NCBI RefSeq assembly: GCF_006442315.1 | Contig: NZ_VFVY01000009.1 | Coordinates: forward strand, 1 to 64,000 | Length of the DNA stretch: 64,000 nt | Reading direction: 5' to 3' | From: Mesorhizobium sp. B2-3-4 | Lineage (GTDB): Bacteria; Pseudomonadota; Alphaproteobacteria; Rhizobiales; Rhizobiaceae | Part shown: positions 37,586 through 47,500 of the stretch, piece after piece | How positions within the stretch are numbered: the first letter of the stretch is position 1 | Layout: each line of letters begins with the position of its first letter | The notes under the pieces: model-generated | Seen by the model: only the letters and a program-made list of their open reading frames with translations | Database searches by the model: none | Told to the model about the DNA's origin: nothing | Made by a program: the position numbers and the translations under genes

Positions 37586-37858
37586 TCAGAGGTGGCCGCT
37601 CAATGCCACCACCATGTCCTTGTTGGTCGCCACGGGCACGATCTCGAACTCGACCAGATCGGCCCATTCGATGACCCATCGCTGCAGGAGCGTAACGTCA
37701 TCGGTCTCCACCAGCAGGAAACAGCGGCTCATATCCGCCGCGATCCAGCTGTGGTGCACGACAAGTTCCTCCGGCTTCAGGCGGCCACGGTCGCGGAAAC
37801 GGCGATAGATTTCCTTGCGATCACAACCGGTGAAATCCTCGATGACAATGAACTGCAT
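37586..37858 (-). CDS. DUF3303-family small protein
   Basis: The protein has 90 residues from MQFIVIEDFTG. Its pattern (RFRDRGRLKPEELVVHHSWI ... RCFLLVETDDVTLLQRWVIE) matches the DUF3303 small alpha/beta family, no function known. It is the third gene of the leftward operon with RimK and GNAT-C39 (17-nt gap), so it probably serves the same pathway. Confidence 0.8.
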   Translation of the reverse strand: MQFIVIEDFTGCDRKEIYRRFRDRGRLKPEELVVHHSWIAADMSRCFLLVETDDVTLLQRWVIEWADLVEFEIVPVATNKDMVVALSGHL

Positions 37859-37875
37859 ATTGCTCCTTGGCGGGA

Positions 37876-39339
37876 TTATCGCCCCGGCCGGTCCAGTCGC
37901 TCCAGGAACCACTGCGTCAGCCGCACCCAGACCTCGTCCTTCTCGCCGGAATCCTCCCAGCCATGGTCGAGATTGGGGTTGTCGTTGACCTCGATGACGA
38001 AGACGCCGTCCTTGGTTTCCTTCAGGTCGACGCCATAAAGTCCATCGCCGATGCAACGGGCCGCCTTGACAGCGGTTTCGACGACATGGGCCGGTGTCTC
38101 CTTCAGCGTGAAGGTCTTGATGCCGCCTTGATCGGGCTTGCCATTGGCCTTGTGGTTGACGATCTGCCAGTGCTTCTTGGCCATCAGGTAGTGCACGGCG
38201 AACAGCGGCTGTCCGCCGAGCACGCCGACGCGCCAGTCATATTCGGTCGGGATGAATTTCTGCGCTATGAGGAGGTCGGAATCCTCCAGCCATTCGGTTG
38301 CAAGCCGTGTCAGTTCTTCCAAATTCTCGCATTTCTTGACGCCGCGCGAGAAGGAGGAATCCGGAATCTTCAGCACCAGCGGGAAGCCCAGCGTCTGTGC
38401 GGCCAGTTCGAAATCCGACGTGCCGGCGATCATCACCGTCGGCGGCACGGGCACCTTGTTGTAGGCCATCAGTTCGTTGAGATAGACCTTGTTGGTGCAA
38501 CGGATCATCGACAGCGGATCGTCGATGACCGGCATGCCTTCCTGTTGGGCGCGGCGGGCGAAACGATAGGTGTGATTGGAGATCGAGGTGGTCTCGCGGA
38601 TGAACAGGGCGTCGTAGTTCGCCAGCTTGGCAAGGTCCTTCCTGGTGATGGGTTCGATTTCGACCCCCATCTTCTCGGCGATCTTGGCCCAGTAACGCAG
38701 CGAGGAGATTTCCGAGGGCGGCAATTCCTCATGCGGATCGACCAGCGTGGCAAAGGTGTAGCGCGCCGGCGTGCGGCCCTTGGTGTCGCGCCACTCGCGG
38801 TTGGTGTAGGTTTCCAGGCACTGGATGAAGCTCTTTTCCTCATCCTCGGTCATTCGCGCCAGCGGATGGAAGCCGATCTTGCGGATGGAGGCCCATTCGG
38901 CGCTGTCCTTGATATGGACTTCGAGTGCCGGCGCGCGGAACCAATCGAACAGAAGCTTGGCGAAACGGTCCCAGACCTTGGACGGCCCGATGCCGAAAAA
39001 GATACAGACCTTCGCCGGAAAGGCGCCGCCGAGATCCTTGCGGCATTTGTTGAGCGCGAGTTCCAGCTCGGGCAAGGCATGCTCGTAGAGCTTGCGTTCC
39101 GACAGGTCGATCATCGTCTCGACCGTCGGGATGACCTTGTGTCCACGCGAACTCGCCAGCAGCGAGGCATAATAGCCGCGGCTCTGGTAACCGTAATTGT
39201 TCGACAGGTTGATGACTTTCGGCCGCTGGCCGCGGAACAACGCCGGATGCGCGAGATAGTCGCGGTTGGTGATGATCTTGTGCGGTGTCGCCACCTGATC
39301 GAGATCGCTTTGCCGGCCGGTCAGGATAACCCAGGTCAT
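37876..39339 (-). CDS. RimK-type ATP-grasp ligase with an N-terminal RLAN-like domain
   Basis: The 487-residue protein has an N-terminal domain of the RimK-like (RLAN) type (about 1-200) and a C-terminal ATP-grasp (about 205-485), with LVLKIPDSSFSRGVKK and the metal-binding FVIEVNDNPN near residue 450. RimK-type enzymes join amino acids, often glutamate, to a protein or small molecule using ATP. It is middle gene of a tight operon, 5 nt after the GNAT-C39 gene, which points to peptide synthesis or tagging. Substrate unknown. Confidence 0.87.
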   Translation of the reverse strand: MTWVILTGRQSDLDQVATPHKIITNRDYLAHPALFRGQRPKVINLSNNYGYQSRGYYASLLASSRGHKVIPTVETMIDLSERKLYEHALPELELALNKCRKDLGGAFPAKVCIFFGIGPSKVWDRFAKLLFDWFRAPALEVHIKDSAEWASIRKIGFHPLARMTEDEEKSFIQCLETYTNREWRDTKGRTPARYTFATLVDPHEELPPSEISSLRYWAKIAEKMGVEIEPITRKDLAKLANYDALFIRETTSISNHTYRFARRAQQEGMPVIDDPLSMIRCTNKVYLNELMAYNKVPVPPTVMIAGTSDFELAAQTLGFPLVLKIPDSSFSRGVKKCENLEELTRLATEWLEDSDLLIAQKFIPTEYDWRVGVLGGQPLFAVHYLMAKKHWQIVNHKANGKPDQGGIKTFTLKETPAHVVETAVKAARCIGDGLYGVDLKETKDGVFVIEVNDNPNLDHGWEDSGEKDEVWVRLTQWFLERLDRPGR

Positions 39340-39344
39340 TGTTA

Positions 39345-40526
39345 TCAGCGCTTCCCCAAAGTGATGGCCGCGCGCAGTCCGTCGCGGCCGAACTGCGCCA
39401 TGTTCATGAAGATGCCGTAGGGCACCGGAATGTTGGCGGCATCAAGGATGGTTTCCTGCCTTTCATCCTCGACCCAGGGATCGTGGATCAGAATATGGTC
39501 GCCGTCATCGCCGATAGCCAGTACCCAATGCGGCACCTTCTTGCCGAACATCAGGAAACCGCTGATCAGCACCAGCACCAGTTTCCCCCCGGCGAGAGCC
39601 GCCCTGATATCGTCGATGGTAAACGGACGGTAATTCACCGGTATGCCGTAAAGTTCCGCGCGGCGGCGAAAGTCGACCTGCGCAAGTTCCATCACCCGAC
39701 GCTTGTCCTCGCTTCGAACGGATTGCAAGAACAACGCGCCATAGAAGGAGACGAAGATTTCCGCCGCGAGCCCGCTTTCGTACCCCGAGACGGCCAAGCC
39801 GAACGGCTCGCAACCACCCGGCCCCGACATCATGAAGACGGTCGTCGCCTCGCGCCAGAGGCGAATTTCCATCACCGGATCCGGCACGAACCCACGATCG
39901 AAATTGGCCATGGCCATCATCAGGCAGCACGGGCCGCAGGTGAACTCGCAGGTCTGCGGATAAAACGGCACCTTGGTGGCGACGGGAAGATCGCCGCGCA
40001 AGGTCTTTTCATAGCGCAGCGCCGTCTCGCCATCCGAATAGTAGCCCGGCTCGCGGCCGATTTTGCGATAGCCGGCCTGCTCGTAGATGCGGATGGCGCG
40101 GCCATTGTCCTCGCGTACTTCCAGACGCAGCATCATGCGGTCATGTTCGAAGGCCGCCTCCTCCGCCGCCGAGAGCAGCTGTCGGCCAATGCCGAGCCCG
40201 CCGAAAAACGGTCCAACGGCAATGGAATAGAGCCGTGCCACCCCACTGCCCTTGCGAAACAGCACGATCGCGTAGCCGCCGACGCGGCCATCGATTTCGG
40301 CGACCAGCGTCTCGGCGGTCTCGCGCTCGATGAACTGGCGGAAGGAGCGTCGGGAGATGCGGTCGCTCGAAAAAACGGCTTTCTCGATGGCGGCGAGATC
40401 ATCGACGTCGGAAGCGCGGGCCGTGCGGATCTCGGCAGGCATGCGGCTTGAGAAAACCCCGATTGCGTTGCGGAAACGGCCCCGGTCAAAAGCGTCGCGA
40501 ACACCGGCCGAAGCACCGGCATTCAT
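39345..40526 (-). CDS. GNAT acetyltransferase fused to a C39-like cysteine peptidase domain
   Basis: The fusion has 393 residues from the ATG at 40526, with AAGGAG 12 nt upstream; a TTG one codon earlier and an ATG at 40442 are alternatives. Residues about 30-175 form a GNAT domain (LYSIAVGPFFGGLGIGRQLL binds acetyl-CoA). Residues about 185-390 form a C39-type papain-fold domain with Gln191, Cys197 (TCGPCC), His333 (VPHWVLAIG) and Asp349 (HDPW), so the triad is complete. C39 domains usually cut leader peptides at double glycine. Here there is no transporter, so a small peptide or ligase product may be the substrate. Confidence 0.87.
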   Translation of the reverse strand: MNAGASAGVRDAFDRGRFRNAIGVFSSRMPAEIRTARASDVDDLAAIEKAVFSSDRISRRSFRQFIERETAETLVAEIDGRVGGYAIVLFRKGSGVARLYSIAVGPFFGGLGIGRQLLSAAEEAAFEHDRMMLRLEVREDNGRAIRIYEQAGYRKIGREPGYYSDGETALRYEKTLRGDLPVATKVPFYPQTCEFTCGPCCLMMAMANFDRGFVPDPVMEIRLWREATTVFMMSGPGGCEPFGLAVSGYESGLAAEIFVSFYGALFLQSVRSEDKRRVMELAQVDFRRRAELYGIPVNYRPFTIDDIRAALAGGKLVLVLISGFLMFGKKVPHWVLAIGDDGDHILIHDPWVEDERQETILDAANIPVPYGIFMNMAQFGRDGLRAAITLGKR

Positions 40527-40649
40527 CAAGCGCTATCGCTCCTTGATTAGGGCCGAATTGTGACAGTTTCCCCAGCGGCAGGGAAGCCGGCAAGCTTTGA
40601 ACGGAATCGTCGTTTTCAAGCCCGCCGGCGGCGCGGGATCGCAACCGGC

Positions 40650-41441
40650 TCAGCTCGCCAGACCGGCCAGAAGCTGGCCATAGGCGCTCTTGGCCACGAC
40701 CGCCAATTGCTCGCGCGGCAGCGAACCGACGACGGCGCAGCCATAGCCCTTGTCCAGCCAGTAGACCGCCTGCGGACCATCCTGCGCCGAAGCATAGGTG
40801 CCCCTGGCATTCTCGGTCGATTCCGCCGTCACGAAGAGAGATATGCGCTCGCCCTTGTCGTCCTCGTAGAGCAGCATCGCAGCCTTGCTTTCGCCGGCCG
40901 GCAGCAACCTGCCACCGATCAACTGGAAGCCGTTCGCGCTCAAATCCGGCGCCACCAGCTTCAGGCCGACCCGGTTGGACAGCCAAGTCTGCAAATGATC
41001 CTTGTCGCTGGCCGGGACTTCGACCGCGTGCCGTTTCTCCGCAGCGTAGATGACATGGGCGGCGATCGCCTGCTCGGCGAGCAGATCCTCCGCCGGATCC
41101 TCCTGCCCGAGGCCGTCCATGCCGGCAAAGTAGCCGCCAAATCCGCCCACGGCCAGAAGCGCGGCCGCGGCGGCGGCAAGCCACCAGCGCGAGCGCGGCA
41201 CCGCGGCTTTGACCGGCGCTTCGCCGAGCACCACCTTGCGCAAACGGGCGGGAACAGGCTCGTCAAGCACGCCGGCAAAGGCGGCGCGCAATGCCTCCCG
41301 GTCGGCGGTGAAACGGACACTCCTTGCCTTCATCTCAGGATTGCCATCGAGCCAGGCTTCATAGGCGACGCGCTCGTCGGCCGGCAACTCGCCATCGAGC
41401 GCCATGTGAATATCCCGTTCGGAAAAATCGCGGCGGATCAT
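40650..41441 (-). CDS. Membrane anti-sigma factor
   Basis: The 263-residue protein has an N-terminal anti-sigma region (about 1-85: DIHMALDGELPADERVAYEAW), one membrane helix (WWLAAAAAALLAVGGFGGY, about 86-105) and a periplasmic sensor domain. No zinc HxxxCxxC motif is seen, so it is not a ZAS type. The start overlaps the sigma stop (ATGA). It should hold the sigma factor inactive until an envelope signal. Confidence 0.82.
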   Translation of the reverse strand: MIRRDFSERDIHMALDGELPADERVAYEAWLDGNPEMKARSVRFTADREALRAAFAGVLDEPVPARLRKVVLGEAPVKAAVPRSRWWLAAAAAALLAVGGFGGYFAGMDGLGQEDPAEDLLAEQAIAAHVIYAAEKRHAVEVPASDKDHLQTWLSNRVGLKLVAPDLSANGFQLIGGRLLPAGESKAAMLLYEDDKGERISLFVTAESTENARGTYASAQDGPQAVYWLDKGYGCAVVGSLPREQLAVVAKSAYGQLLAGLAS

Positions 41442-41956
41442 TTCTCGACGATCCTTATGGCGCGACGGCGAGCCGTATCGTCCAGCAATCCGCGCAGTTC
41501 CTCACGCCCGCGCGCGATGCGCGACATCAGCGTGCCCGCGGGCACGCCCAGAATGTTGGCGGCTTCGGCATAGGAAAAGCCCTCGATGGCGACCATGACC
41601 AGCGCCGCGCGACGATCGGGGCTGATCGTCTGCAACGCGTCGATGATTTCGCGCGAGGCGATACCCTCCAGCTGTTCGGCCGGCTGGGCAACCGCCTCGC
41701 CCGCCTCTAGCGGCAGCATCGCCGCTTCGCCGCGGCGGTTCACCTTGCGCATCTGGTCGATGAACAAATGATGCATGATCGTAAACAGCCACCTCCTGGG
41801 GCTTTCTCCTGTCTGCCAGTTGTCGAGCCGCAACAATGCGCGCTCGAGGCAGTCCTGAACGAGATCGTCGGCGGAATCGCGGTCGCGCAGCAGAGAGCGC
41901 GCGTAGCGGCGCAGACGCGGTATTTCGCCAAGGAGTGCTGCCTTCTTTTCGTCCAT
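41438..41956 (-). CDS. ECF-family RNA polymerase sigma factor
   Basis: The protein has 172 residues from MDEKKAALLG. Region 2: RDRDSADDLVQDCLERAL and PRRWLFTIMHHLFIDQMRK. Region 4: DRRAALVMVAIEGFSYAEAA and PAGTLMSRIARGREELR. The longer frame from 42055 lacks a ribosome site. It is cotranscribed with the downstream anti-sigma factor and probably drives an envelope-stress regulon and its own operon. Confidence 0.9.
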   Translation of the reverse strand: MDEKKAALLGEIPRLRRYARSLLRDRDSADDLVQDCLERALLRLDNWQTGESPRRWLFTIMHHLFIDQMRKVNRRGEAAMLPLEAGEAVAQPAEQLEGIASREIIDALQTISPDRRAALVMVAIEGFSYAEAANILGVPAGTLMSRIARGREELRGLLDDTARRRAIRIVEK

Positions 41957-42119
41957 GACCGCTGGTTCTGAGGTCGCCCTTGTTGATCCCGATTGAACGC
42001 GCCTTCCCGGCACGGCGCAAGCGGCCAGCGCGAAGCGGTCCGCCGCTCCGGTCACCCAAGCAATGAGAGAACGCGGGCGAACGCCGGTTTATTCCCACAC
42101 GGCGTTGAATTCCCGCCAT

Positions 42120-44900
42120 TTATTGCTCGCTGGCCGTCAGCTTCTCCCTTGCCGCGCGCGTCAGAAGCCGCTGGTAGAACAGACCGATACCGATCAGCAC
42201 CGCGCCCAGGCCGATGAAGGACAGCGCCCTCAGCACGCCTTCCAGCTCCGACATGTCGAACAGGAAGACCTTCAGCACGGCGATCGCGATCAGCGCGGCC
42301 GAGGCGATGCGCAACACCTGCGATTTCAGCCAGACTCCGGCGGTGAGCAGCACAACGCCAATGACCAGCCAGAGCGCCGAATAGGTGTAGGTCTCCAACT
42401 GGCCAAGACCACTCCACAGGCCGATGAACTCGCCCTTGAACAGGCGCCGGACCGAAAGCGTGGCGTAGGCGAAGGCAAGCAGCGAGGCCAGCAGTGCCAG
42501 CATGGCCGAATACCATTTCGGCCGCTTGCCCCTGACATAGAGAGCCAGGCCACCGGCTGCGATCGCCGGCAGGAGATAGGCCAGGAACAACAGGTTGAAG
42601 ACCGGAATCCGGCCTGTCGACTCGTCCGTGAACAGCGGGTTCAGCACCAGGAAATGCTGGATGACGACGAAGGCGACTGAGATCACTCCCGCCGCCATCG
42701 AGCCATAGTGCAGCACCGAGCTTGGCGAACGCCGGTCGATAGCGACCAGGATGGCGCCGGCACCGATGGCGATCAGCGTATAGATCGCCTGCTCGGCGAG
42801 CGTCGGCGCGTCGCTGTTGATGACGCCGCCATGCATGGCATGGCGCACCAACATGGCCAGCGTCAGCAACGCGAACAATGCCGCGGCCGCCTCCATGGCA
42901 AGGCGCGGCTGACCGTTCGTGGTGCGGGCGAGCTGCCAGGCGGCGAGGCCGAAGGCGAGTGCCGGCACGCCATAGCCCGGCAGCAGCCAGTTGAAGACCG
43001 GTGTCGTCGACAGGAACTCCGCGCCGACGACGGTCGGGTCGAAAGCAACTCGGCTGAGCACCGCTATGGCGGCGGCGACCGAAATCCAGCCGAGAACCGG
43101 ATAGGAGCGCCAGCGCGTGGCCAGCGCCGGCAAGATGGCCGCGGCGCCGATCAGGATGGTGGTCCAGCCGGAACCGAAAGCCATGTGCAGCATCAAGAGA
43201 CCGGCGACGGCCGCGCCTGCCAAGGCGAAGGATACGGCCGTGCCGCCCTTGAGCGGCGGCTCTTCGGCGCGCGCGATCCATTCGCCGCCGGCGGCGAAAA
43301 CAACGACCAGCAACGCCGCGCCCGCGGCATAGACAAAGTCGCGGTCGAGATTGCCGTAGGTGAACCAGAGCGCCAGCAGGATGACCAGCGGCGCTATGAC
43401 ACCCCATGCGGCCCAGGAGGCTGCCCGTATCCGCGCTGCGGCGGCGAAGCGGCGGGCAGCCCACAAACCGGCGACGACGAAGACAAGGCCTAGGCCGATA
43501 CCGATGCGCAGCGTCAAGGCGTTTCCAGTCGCCACCGGCAAGCCGTCAAAGCCCAGATTGCCTTGTGACAAATCGGAGCCGATGGTTGTGGGTGGAATGA
43601 TGCCGAGATGGATCATCACGGTCACGACACCGGCCGCATGCAGCAGCGGCACCGCGCGAGGTCGATAGAGCGCGGTGCCGACGAGGGCAACGAGAACCAA
43701 GGCGCCCGGCAACGCGTAGCCGGCAGCGACAAATGTCGAGTCGACCGACAGGCCGAGTGCCGAAAACGCGACGAAAGCTCCCGGCACGATCGATGGCCAA
43801 TCGAAGCCGTCCTTCGCGATGTCGGCTCCGCCGACACGACTGCCCAGCCAGACGAAAGCAAGCACGACGAGCGTGACGGCGTTGATGAACAGCACGGCGG
43901 AGAGGTCCACCCCAGGCGCATCCATCATGTAGAGGATGGTCCAGACGCCGGTGCCAAAGAAGGCCGCGGCCATCAGCGATTTCCAGTCGCGGATGCGGGC
44001 GATAACGCCGGTGGCGGCGAGCACGATGGCGAGGTAGCCGAACAGCGCCCAGACATTCGGCGCGGTCGAGGCGACCAGCGCCGGCGTTGCCATGGCGCCG
44101 ATCAGACCGATGCCGGCCAGGGCCTGGCCATGGACGAGAGCGGCGGCGATCGTGGCGACACCAATGGCGCCGAGCAACGCGAACGCCAGCGCCGGTCCGA
44201 TAAAACCATAGATACCATGCGCGGCATAGACGGTGCCGAACAGGATGAAGGCGCCGGCAGCCGTCAAAATCGCGGGAATATAGGCGCCGGCAACCCCTTG
44301 CACCGGCACCTTGAAGCCGGTGCGACGGATGAATTCGCCGGCGCCGACCAGCACCAGGCCGAGCAACCCTGCCATGGTGAGCCGCACGCCGGGACCGAAA
44401 ATGCCGGCCTCTATGGTGTAGCGGATCAGGAACAGGCCGCCCAGCGCCAGCGCTATGCCGCCGACCCAGACCGCCCACCGTGTCCCGAGTGCGGTCTCGA
44501 CGTCTGACTGGCGAGCGGCTTTGGCGACCGCGGCCGGTGCCTCTTCCGATGTTTTCGGCGTTGCCTGTGGTGCGCTCCACGGACCAGGCACGCTTTCCTC
44601 AGCCGGGATTTTCGCCTCGGTTGCCTGCGCAGGCGCGGATGGCGGTTCGCTAGGTTTCGGCTCGCCGGTTGCCGGCTCGCTGATTTGCGTTGGGGCGATA
44701 TCGGCCGCTGACGCGGCCACCGGTACCGTATCGGCCCTGCCCTGTTCCGACGGCTTGGCCGCGACCGGCACGGCACCCGAGAGCACGAGACTGCGCAGCG
44801 CGCCAAGCTCGCGCTCGATCAGACCGATGCGCCCCTGCTGACGCGAAATGATGACGAACAAGGCGATGATGGCGACAAGGCCGATCAAGCTTTCAAACAT
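42120..44900 (-). CDS. DUF2339 polytopic membrane protein
   Basis: The 926-residue protein has an N-terminal helix, an acidic Pro/Ala/Glu linker (about 40-130), then more than 20 hydrophobic segments, matching the DUF2339 family. RWAVWVGGIALALGGLFLIR marks the first of the repeats. Function is unknown; a role in envelope or cell-surface maintenance is only a guess. Confidence 0.85.
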   Translation of the reverse strand: MFESLIGLVAIIALFVIISRQQGRIGLIERELGALRSLVLSGAVPVAAKPSEQGRADTVPVAASAADIAPTQISEPATGEPKPSEPPSAPAQATEAKIPAEESVPGPWSAPQATPKTSEEAPAAVAKAARQSDVETALGTRWAVWVGGIALALGGLFLIRYTIEAGIFGPGVRLTMAGLLGLVLVGAGEFIRRTGFKVPVQGVAGAYIPAILTAAGAFILFGTVYAAHGIYGFIGPALAFALLGAIGVATIAAALVHGQALAGIGLIGAMATPALVASTAPNVWALFGYLAIVLAATGVIARIRDWKSLMAAAFFGTGVWTILYMMDAPGVDLSAVLFINAVTLVVLAFVWLGSRVGGADIAKDGFDWPSIVPGAFVAFSALGLSVDSTFVAAGYALPGALVLVALVGTALYRPRAVPLLHAAGVVTVMIHLGIIPPTTIGSDLSQGNLGFDGLPVATGNALTLRIGIGLGLVFVVAGLWAARRFAAAARIRAASWAAWGVIAPLVILLALWFTYGNLDRDFVYAAGAALLVVVFAAGGEWIARAEEPPLKGGTAVSFALAGAAVAGLLMLHMAFGSGWTTILIGAAAILPALATRWRSYPVLGWISVAAAIAVLSRVAFDPTVVGAEFLSTTPVFNWLLPGYGVPALAFGLAAWQLARTTNGQPRLAMEAAAALFALLTLAMLVRHAMHGGVINSDAPTLAEQAIYTLIAIGAGAILVAIDRRSPSSVLHYGSMAAGVISVAFVVIQHFLVLNPLFTDESTGRIPVFNLLFLAYLLPAIAAGGLALYVRGKRPKWYSAMLALLASLLAFAYATLSVRRLFKGEFIGLWSGLGQLETYTYSALWLVIGVVLLTAGVWLKSQVLRIASAALIAIAVLKVFLFDMSELEGVLRALSFIGLGAVLIGIGLFYQRLLTRAAREKLTASEQ

Positions 44901-44982
44901 GGCGGTTCCCCCAAACCAGGCCAGTCTTCACTGACATCTCAGCTCACTGACAGTCAAATGCGGCAGCCAAACGGCTGAAAAC

Positions 44983-45501
44983 TCAACGTGCCGCCAGATT
45001 GGCGGCTGGAAATATCGAACATGTCTCGGTGCCGAAAGCTAAGAGCTTGCCGCCGGCGTCCTTCAGCGTCGCTTCCGAAACGGCAAGCGTGCGGCCCTTG
45101 TGGACCACCTTGCCTTCGCAGACGACCTCTCCGGTCCTTGGCGTGATCGGCCGCGTCAGGTTCACCTTGAACTCCGCCGTCGTATAAGCCTCGCCCTTGT
45201 CGAGCAGCGTCTGCACGGCACAGGCCAGGGCCGAATCGAGCAGCGTCGCCGCCCAACCGCCATGCACGCCGCCCAGTGGATTGAGGTGGCGCTCGTTCGG
45301 CACGCCGCGGAACACGGCGCGGCCTTCCGACACTGCGGTCAGCGCAAAGCTGAGCTGGAAGGAGATCGGCGGCGCCGGATACTCGCCATCGATGATCCGC
45401 TGCAGCAATTCCAGGCCGGTGTATTTCAGGATGTCGGCATGAGGAATGGTGCCAAGGTCGAGCGGCGAGACCCGGCCAGGATAGAGTTCGACCTCGCTCA
45501 T
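44983..45501 (-). CDS. PaaI-type hotdog thioesterase
   Basis: The 172-residue hotdog-fold protein carries the PaaI signature: [20 protein letters not shown]. Such enzymes hydrolyse acyl- or phenylacetyl-CoA esters. It overlaps the recO stop by 4 nt (ATGA), so it is coupled to recO. Acyl group unknown. Confidence 0.88.
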   Translation of the reverse strand: MSEVELYPGRVSPLDLGTIPHADILKYTGLELLQRIIDGEYPAPPISFQLSFALTAVSEGRAVFRGVPNERHLNPLGGVHGGWAATLLDSALACAVQTLLDKGEAYTTAEFKVNLTRPITPRTGEVVCEGKVVHKGRTLAVSEATLKDAGGKLLAFGTETCSIFPAANLAAR

Positions 45502-46259
45502 GCCGCATTTTCTCCGGCAACGCTCTTGCCGCGCGCCTGGTGCTTGCGCAGCGCCGCCAGAAAGCCGGCGCGGGCGTCAGGTTCCCCGATGCCGCGCGGT
45601 TCATAGACGTGGCGCGTGAAGAAAAAACCGGTCAGGCGGAAGGCATCCTCGATCGCAGCCTGGTCTGCGCGCAGACCGGTGCCACGCTGCAGGAAGGCTG
45701 GCAGCGCCAGCATCTTGTCGCGCCACGGGGCCCCGGCTTCGCGCGACACCGCGCGGCCCGACTTCGGCGAGACATAAGCGAGATCCTGTCTGGCGCCGGT
45801 GGCGGCGCACTGGCTGAGATCGAGGCCAAAGCCGAGCTCGTCGAGGATCAGAAGTTCGAAACGCGCCACCAGTTCGCCCGCGGCATCGGCATCGTCGAGG
45901 TGGACGATCATCACCGAAAGCGCCTCGTAGAGGCCGCCATGGGCATCGCGCTCGGGCAGCAGGCGCAGATGCGCCGCCATCGTCTGCAGCCCGTAGACGG
46001 CGACGGCGCTGTCCATCAACCGGGCGGCATTCATCTCGATCGCTTCGGCCTGAAAGGTACCCAGATGCTCGTCAAGGCGCGCGCGCCACAACAGATCGAC
46101 GCGATTTCCGGGCTGGAGAACGGGCTGCTGCTTGCGGGAGCGGCCGCCGCGCACGAGGCCGAGATGGCGGCCATGCGCACGCGTCATCACCTCGAGGATG
46201 GCGCTGGTTTCGCCATGCTTGCGGGTGCCGAGAATGATTCCCTCGTCGCGCCATTCCAT
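45498..46259 (-). CDS. recO: DNA repair protein RecO
   Basis: The 253-residue protein starts [20 protein letters not shown], the usual RecO N-terminal OB-fold, followed by a helical domain ([20 protein letters not shown] ... [18 protein letters not shown]). RecO loads RecA in the RecFOR pathway and anneals single strands. No four-cysteine zinc finger is seen, as common in alphaproteobacteria. In many relatives it follows era; here a porin and a phosphotransferase separate them. Confidence 0.93.
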   Translation of the reverse strand: MEWRDEGIILGTRKHGETSAILEVMTRAHGRHLGLVRGGRSRKQQPVLQPGNRVDLLWRARLDEHLGTFQAEAIEMNAARLMDSAVAVYGLQTMAAHLRLLPERDAHGGLYEALSVMIVHLDDADAAGELVARFELLILDELGFGLDLSQCAATGARQDLAYVSPKSGRAVSREAGAPWRDKMLALPAFLQRGTGLRADQAAIEDAFRLTGFFFTRHVYEPRGIGEPDARAGFLAALRKHQARGKSVAGENAA

Positions 46260-46340
46260 ATCGGGAGCTTTTCACCGATCGGGTGGCGAAATCAAGGTGT
46301 GGGCCTGGCGCCACCGTAGGTGAGCGGTACACATCACAAA

Positions 46341-46373
46341 GAACCGCCCGTACCGATGTGCCACGGGCGGTTC
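46341..46373 (-). terminator. Terminator of the porin gene
   Basis: An 11-bp perfect stem (GAACCGCCCGT / ACGGGCGGTTC) with an 11-nt loop lies 21 nt after the porin stop. On the minus strand it is followed by TTTGTG, a short U-rich tail. It should end the porin mRNA before recO. Confidence 0.75.
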
Positions 46374-46393
46374 GATGAAGATTGGTCGATCTG

Positions 46394-47500
46394 TTAGAAC
46401 GAACGCTGGAAGCGGAAAATGCCGCCGATTGCGTCTGAGTTATCCTTGTCGAAGTTGTCGTAATAATCGACTTCAGCAGTGATCGTATAGCCTGGGACGA
46501 TCGTGTAAGCGACGTTGGCTGCCACTGCGAAGTCGCTGGCATCGGTATAGGAGACCTGCGCGTTGAGCGCGACCTTCTTGTTCACTGTGTAGGTGCCACC
46601 GCCCCAAAACGCGAAGTTTCCATTCCACGGCTTATAGAAACTCTTGGCAACGTTGTCGTCGGTGCCGTAACCGACCATGGCAAACAATGTCAAATCCGTT
46701 GTCGCCTTCAGATCAAGACGGGCCTTGCCTGCCCATTCTTCCCAATTGCTGTTGTAGGCACCAACCGCTGTGATCGCACCCCAATCGCCTTTGTATTTCA
46801 CGCCGCCGACAACATGCGGAACGTAGCTGTCGATGGTCTCTGTTGTGCCGGAGCCTTCTTCCAGCGAAGCTACGGCCGAGAAGCCGTTTCCGGCATCGAA
46901 GTAGTAACTGATCAGGTTCGTGTCTTTAATACCGTATTTTATGATCGTGTCCTGTACGACGTTACCAGCGTAGCCGATAAACGCATCATAGGGTGTTTCA
47001 TCCTTACCGATGCGCAGACCACCAAGTTGGATCCACGCGAAGTTCAGGGTGACACTCTTGTTGGCAGCGCCAGCGTTGTACGTTTCGGTAAACTGATTGT
47101 AGCTAGCGATGCCGCTTTTTGCAGTGTTGCCGAAATTGAAGCGCGTCTCGGTGTAGGTTTTCAATGTACCGAGTTCTGTTTCCTGGCCGGTCCAGGTCTT
47201 CAGGTTGAAGCGAGTGTTTTTCAACCAAGTTCCCTGTTCTGTACCGTCGCGGACATCAGTGGCGCGAGCGCCGTCCAACGAGCCGACGTCACCGAAACCG
47301 GCGTCATAGCGAATGTAGCCGCCGATGCGCAGGCAGGTCTCGGTGCCCGGGATGTAGAAGTAGCCGGCGCCGTAGACGTCGCAGATCTTGACGTATTCGG
47401 CCGGTTCCGGTTCGGCGACGACGACCGCGTCCGCGGCACGTGCGCCGGACACCGCGATCAGGGCCGCGGCTGAGCCGAGAAGGAGGCTCTTGATGTTCAT
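46394..47500 (-). CDS. Rhizobial outer-membrane porin (Omp2/RopA type)
   Basis: The 368-residue protein has a signal peptide (MNIKSLLLGSAAALIAVSGA, cut near ARA-ADA), then the family opening YVKICDVYGAGYFYIPGTET with a conserved cysteine pair, and ends in phenylalanine (FRFQRSF), needed for outer membrane assembly. The body is beta-strand rich, consistent with a 16-strand trimeric porin. It has its own promoter region and terminator. Confidence 0.92.
   Translation of the reverse strand: MNIKSLLLGSAAALIAVSGARAADAVVVAEPEPAEYVKICDVYGAGYFYIPGTETCLRIGGYIRYDAGFGDVGSLDGARATDVRDGTEQGTWLKNTRFNLKTWTGQETELGTLKTYTETRFNFGNTAKSGIASYNQFTETYNAGAANKSVTLNFAWIQLGGLRIGKDETPYDAFIGYAGNVVQDTIIKYGIKDTNLISYYFDAGNGFSAVASLEEGSGTTETIDSYVPHVVGGVKYKGDWGAITAVGAYNSNWEEWAGKARLDLKATTDLTLFAMVGYGTDDNVAKSFYKPWNGNFAFWGGGTYTVNKKVALNAQVSYTDASDFAVAANVAYTIVPGYTITAEVDYYDNFDKDNSDAIGGIFRFQRSF

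Noticed and set aside
37867..39420. 517-codon rightward frame opposite the RimK gene
   Set aside because: Shadow of the ATP-grasp gene; the product has no recognisable motif.
42052..43464. 470-codon leftward frame inside the DUF2339 gene
   Set aside because: Same-strand out-of-frame shadow, Arg-rich and without the membrane pattern of the true frame.
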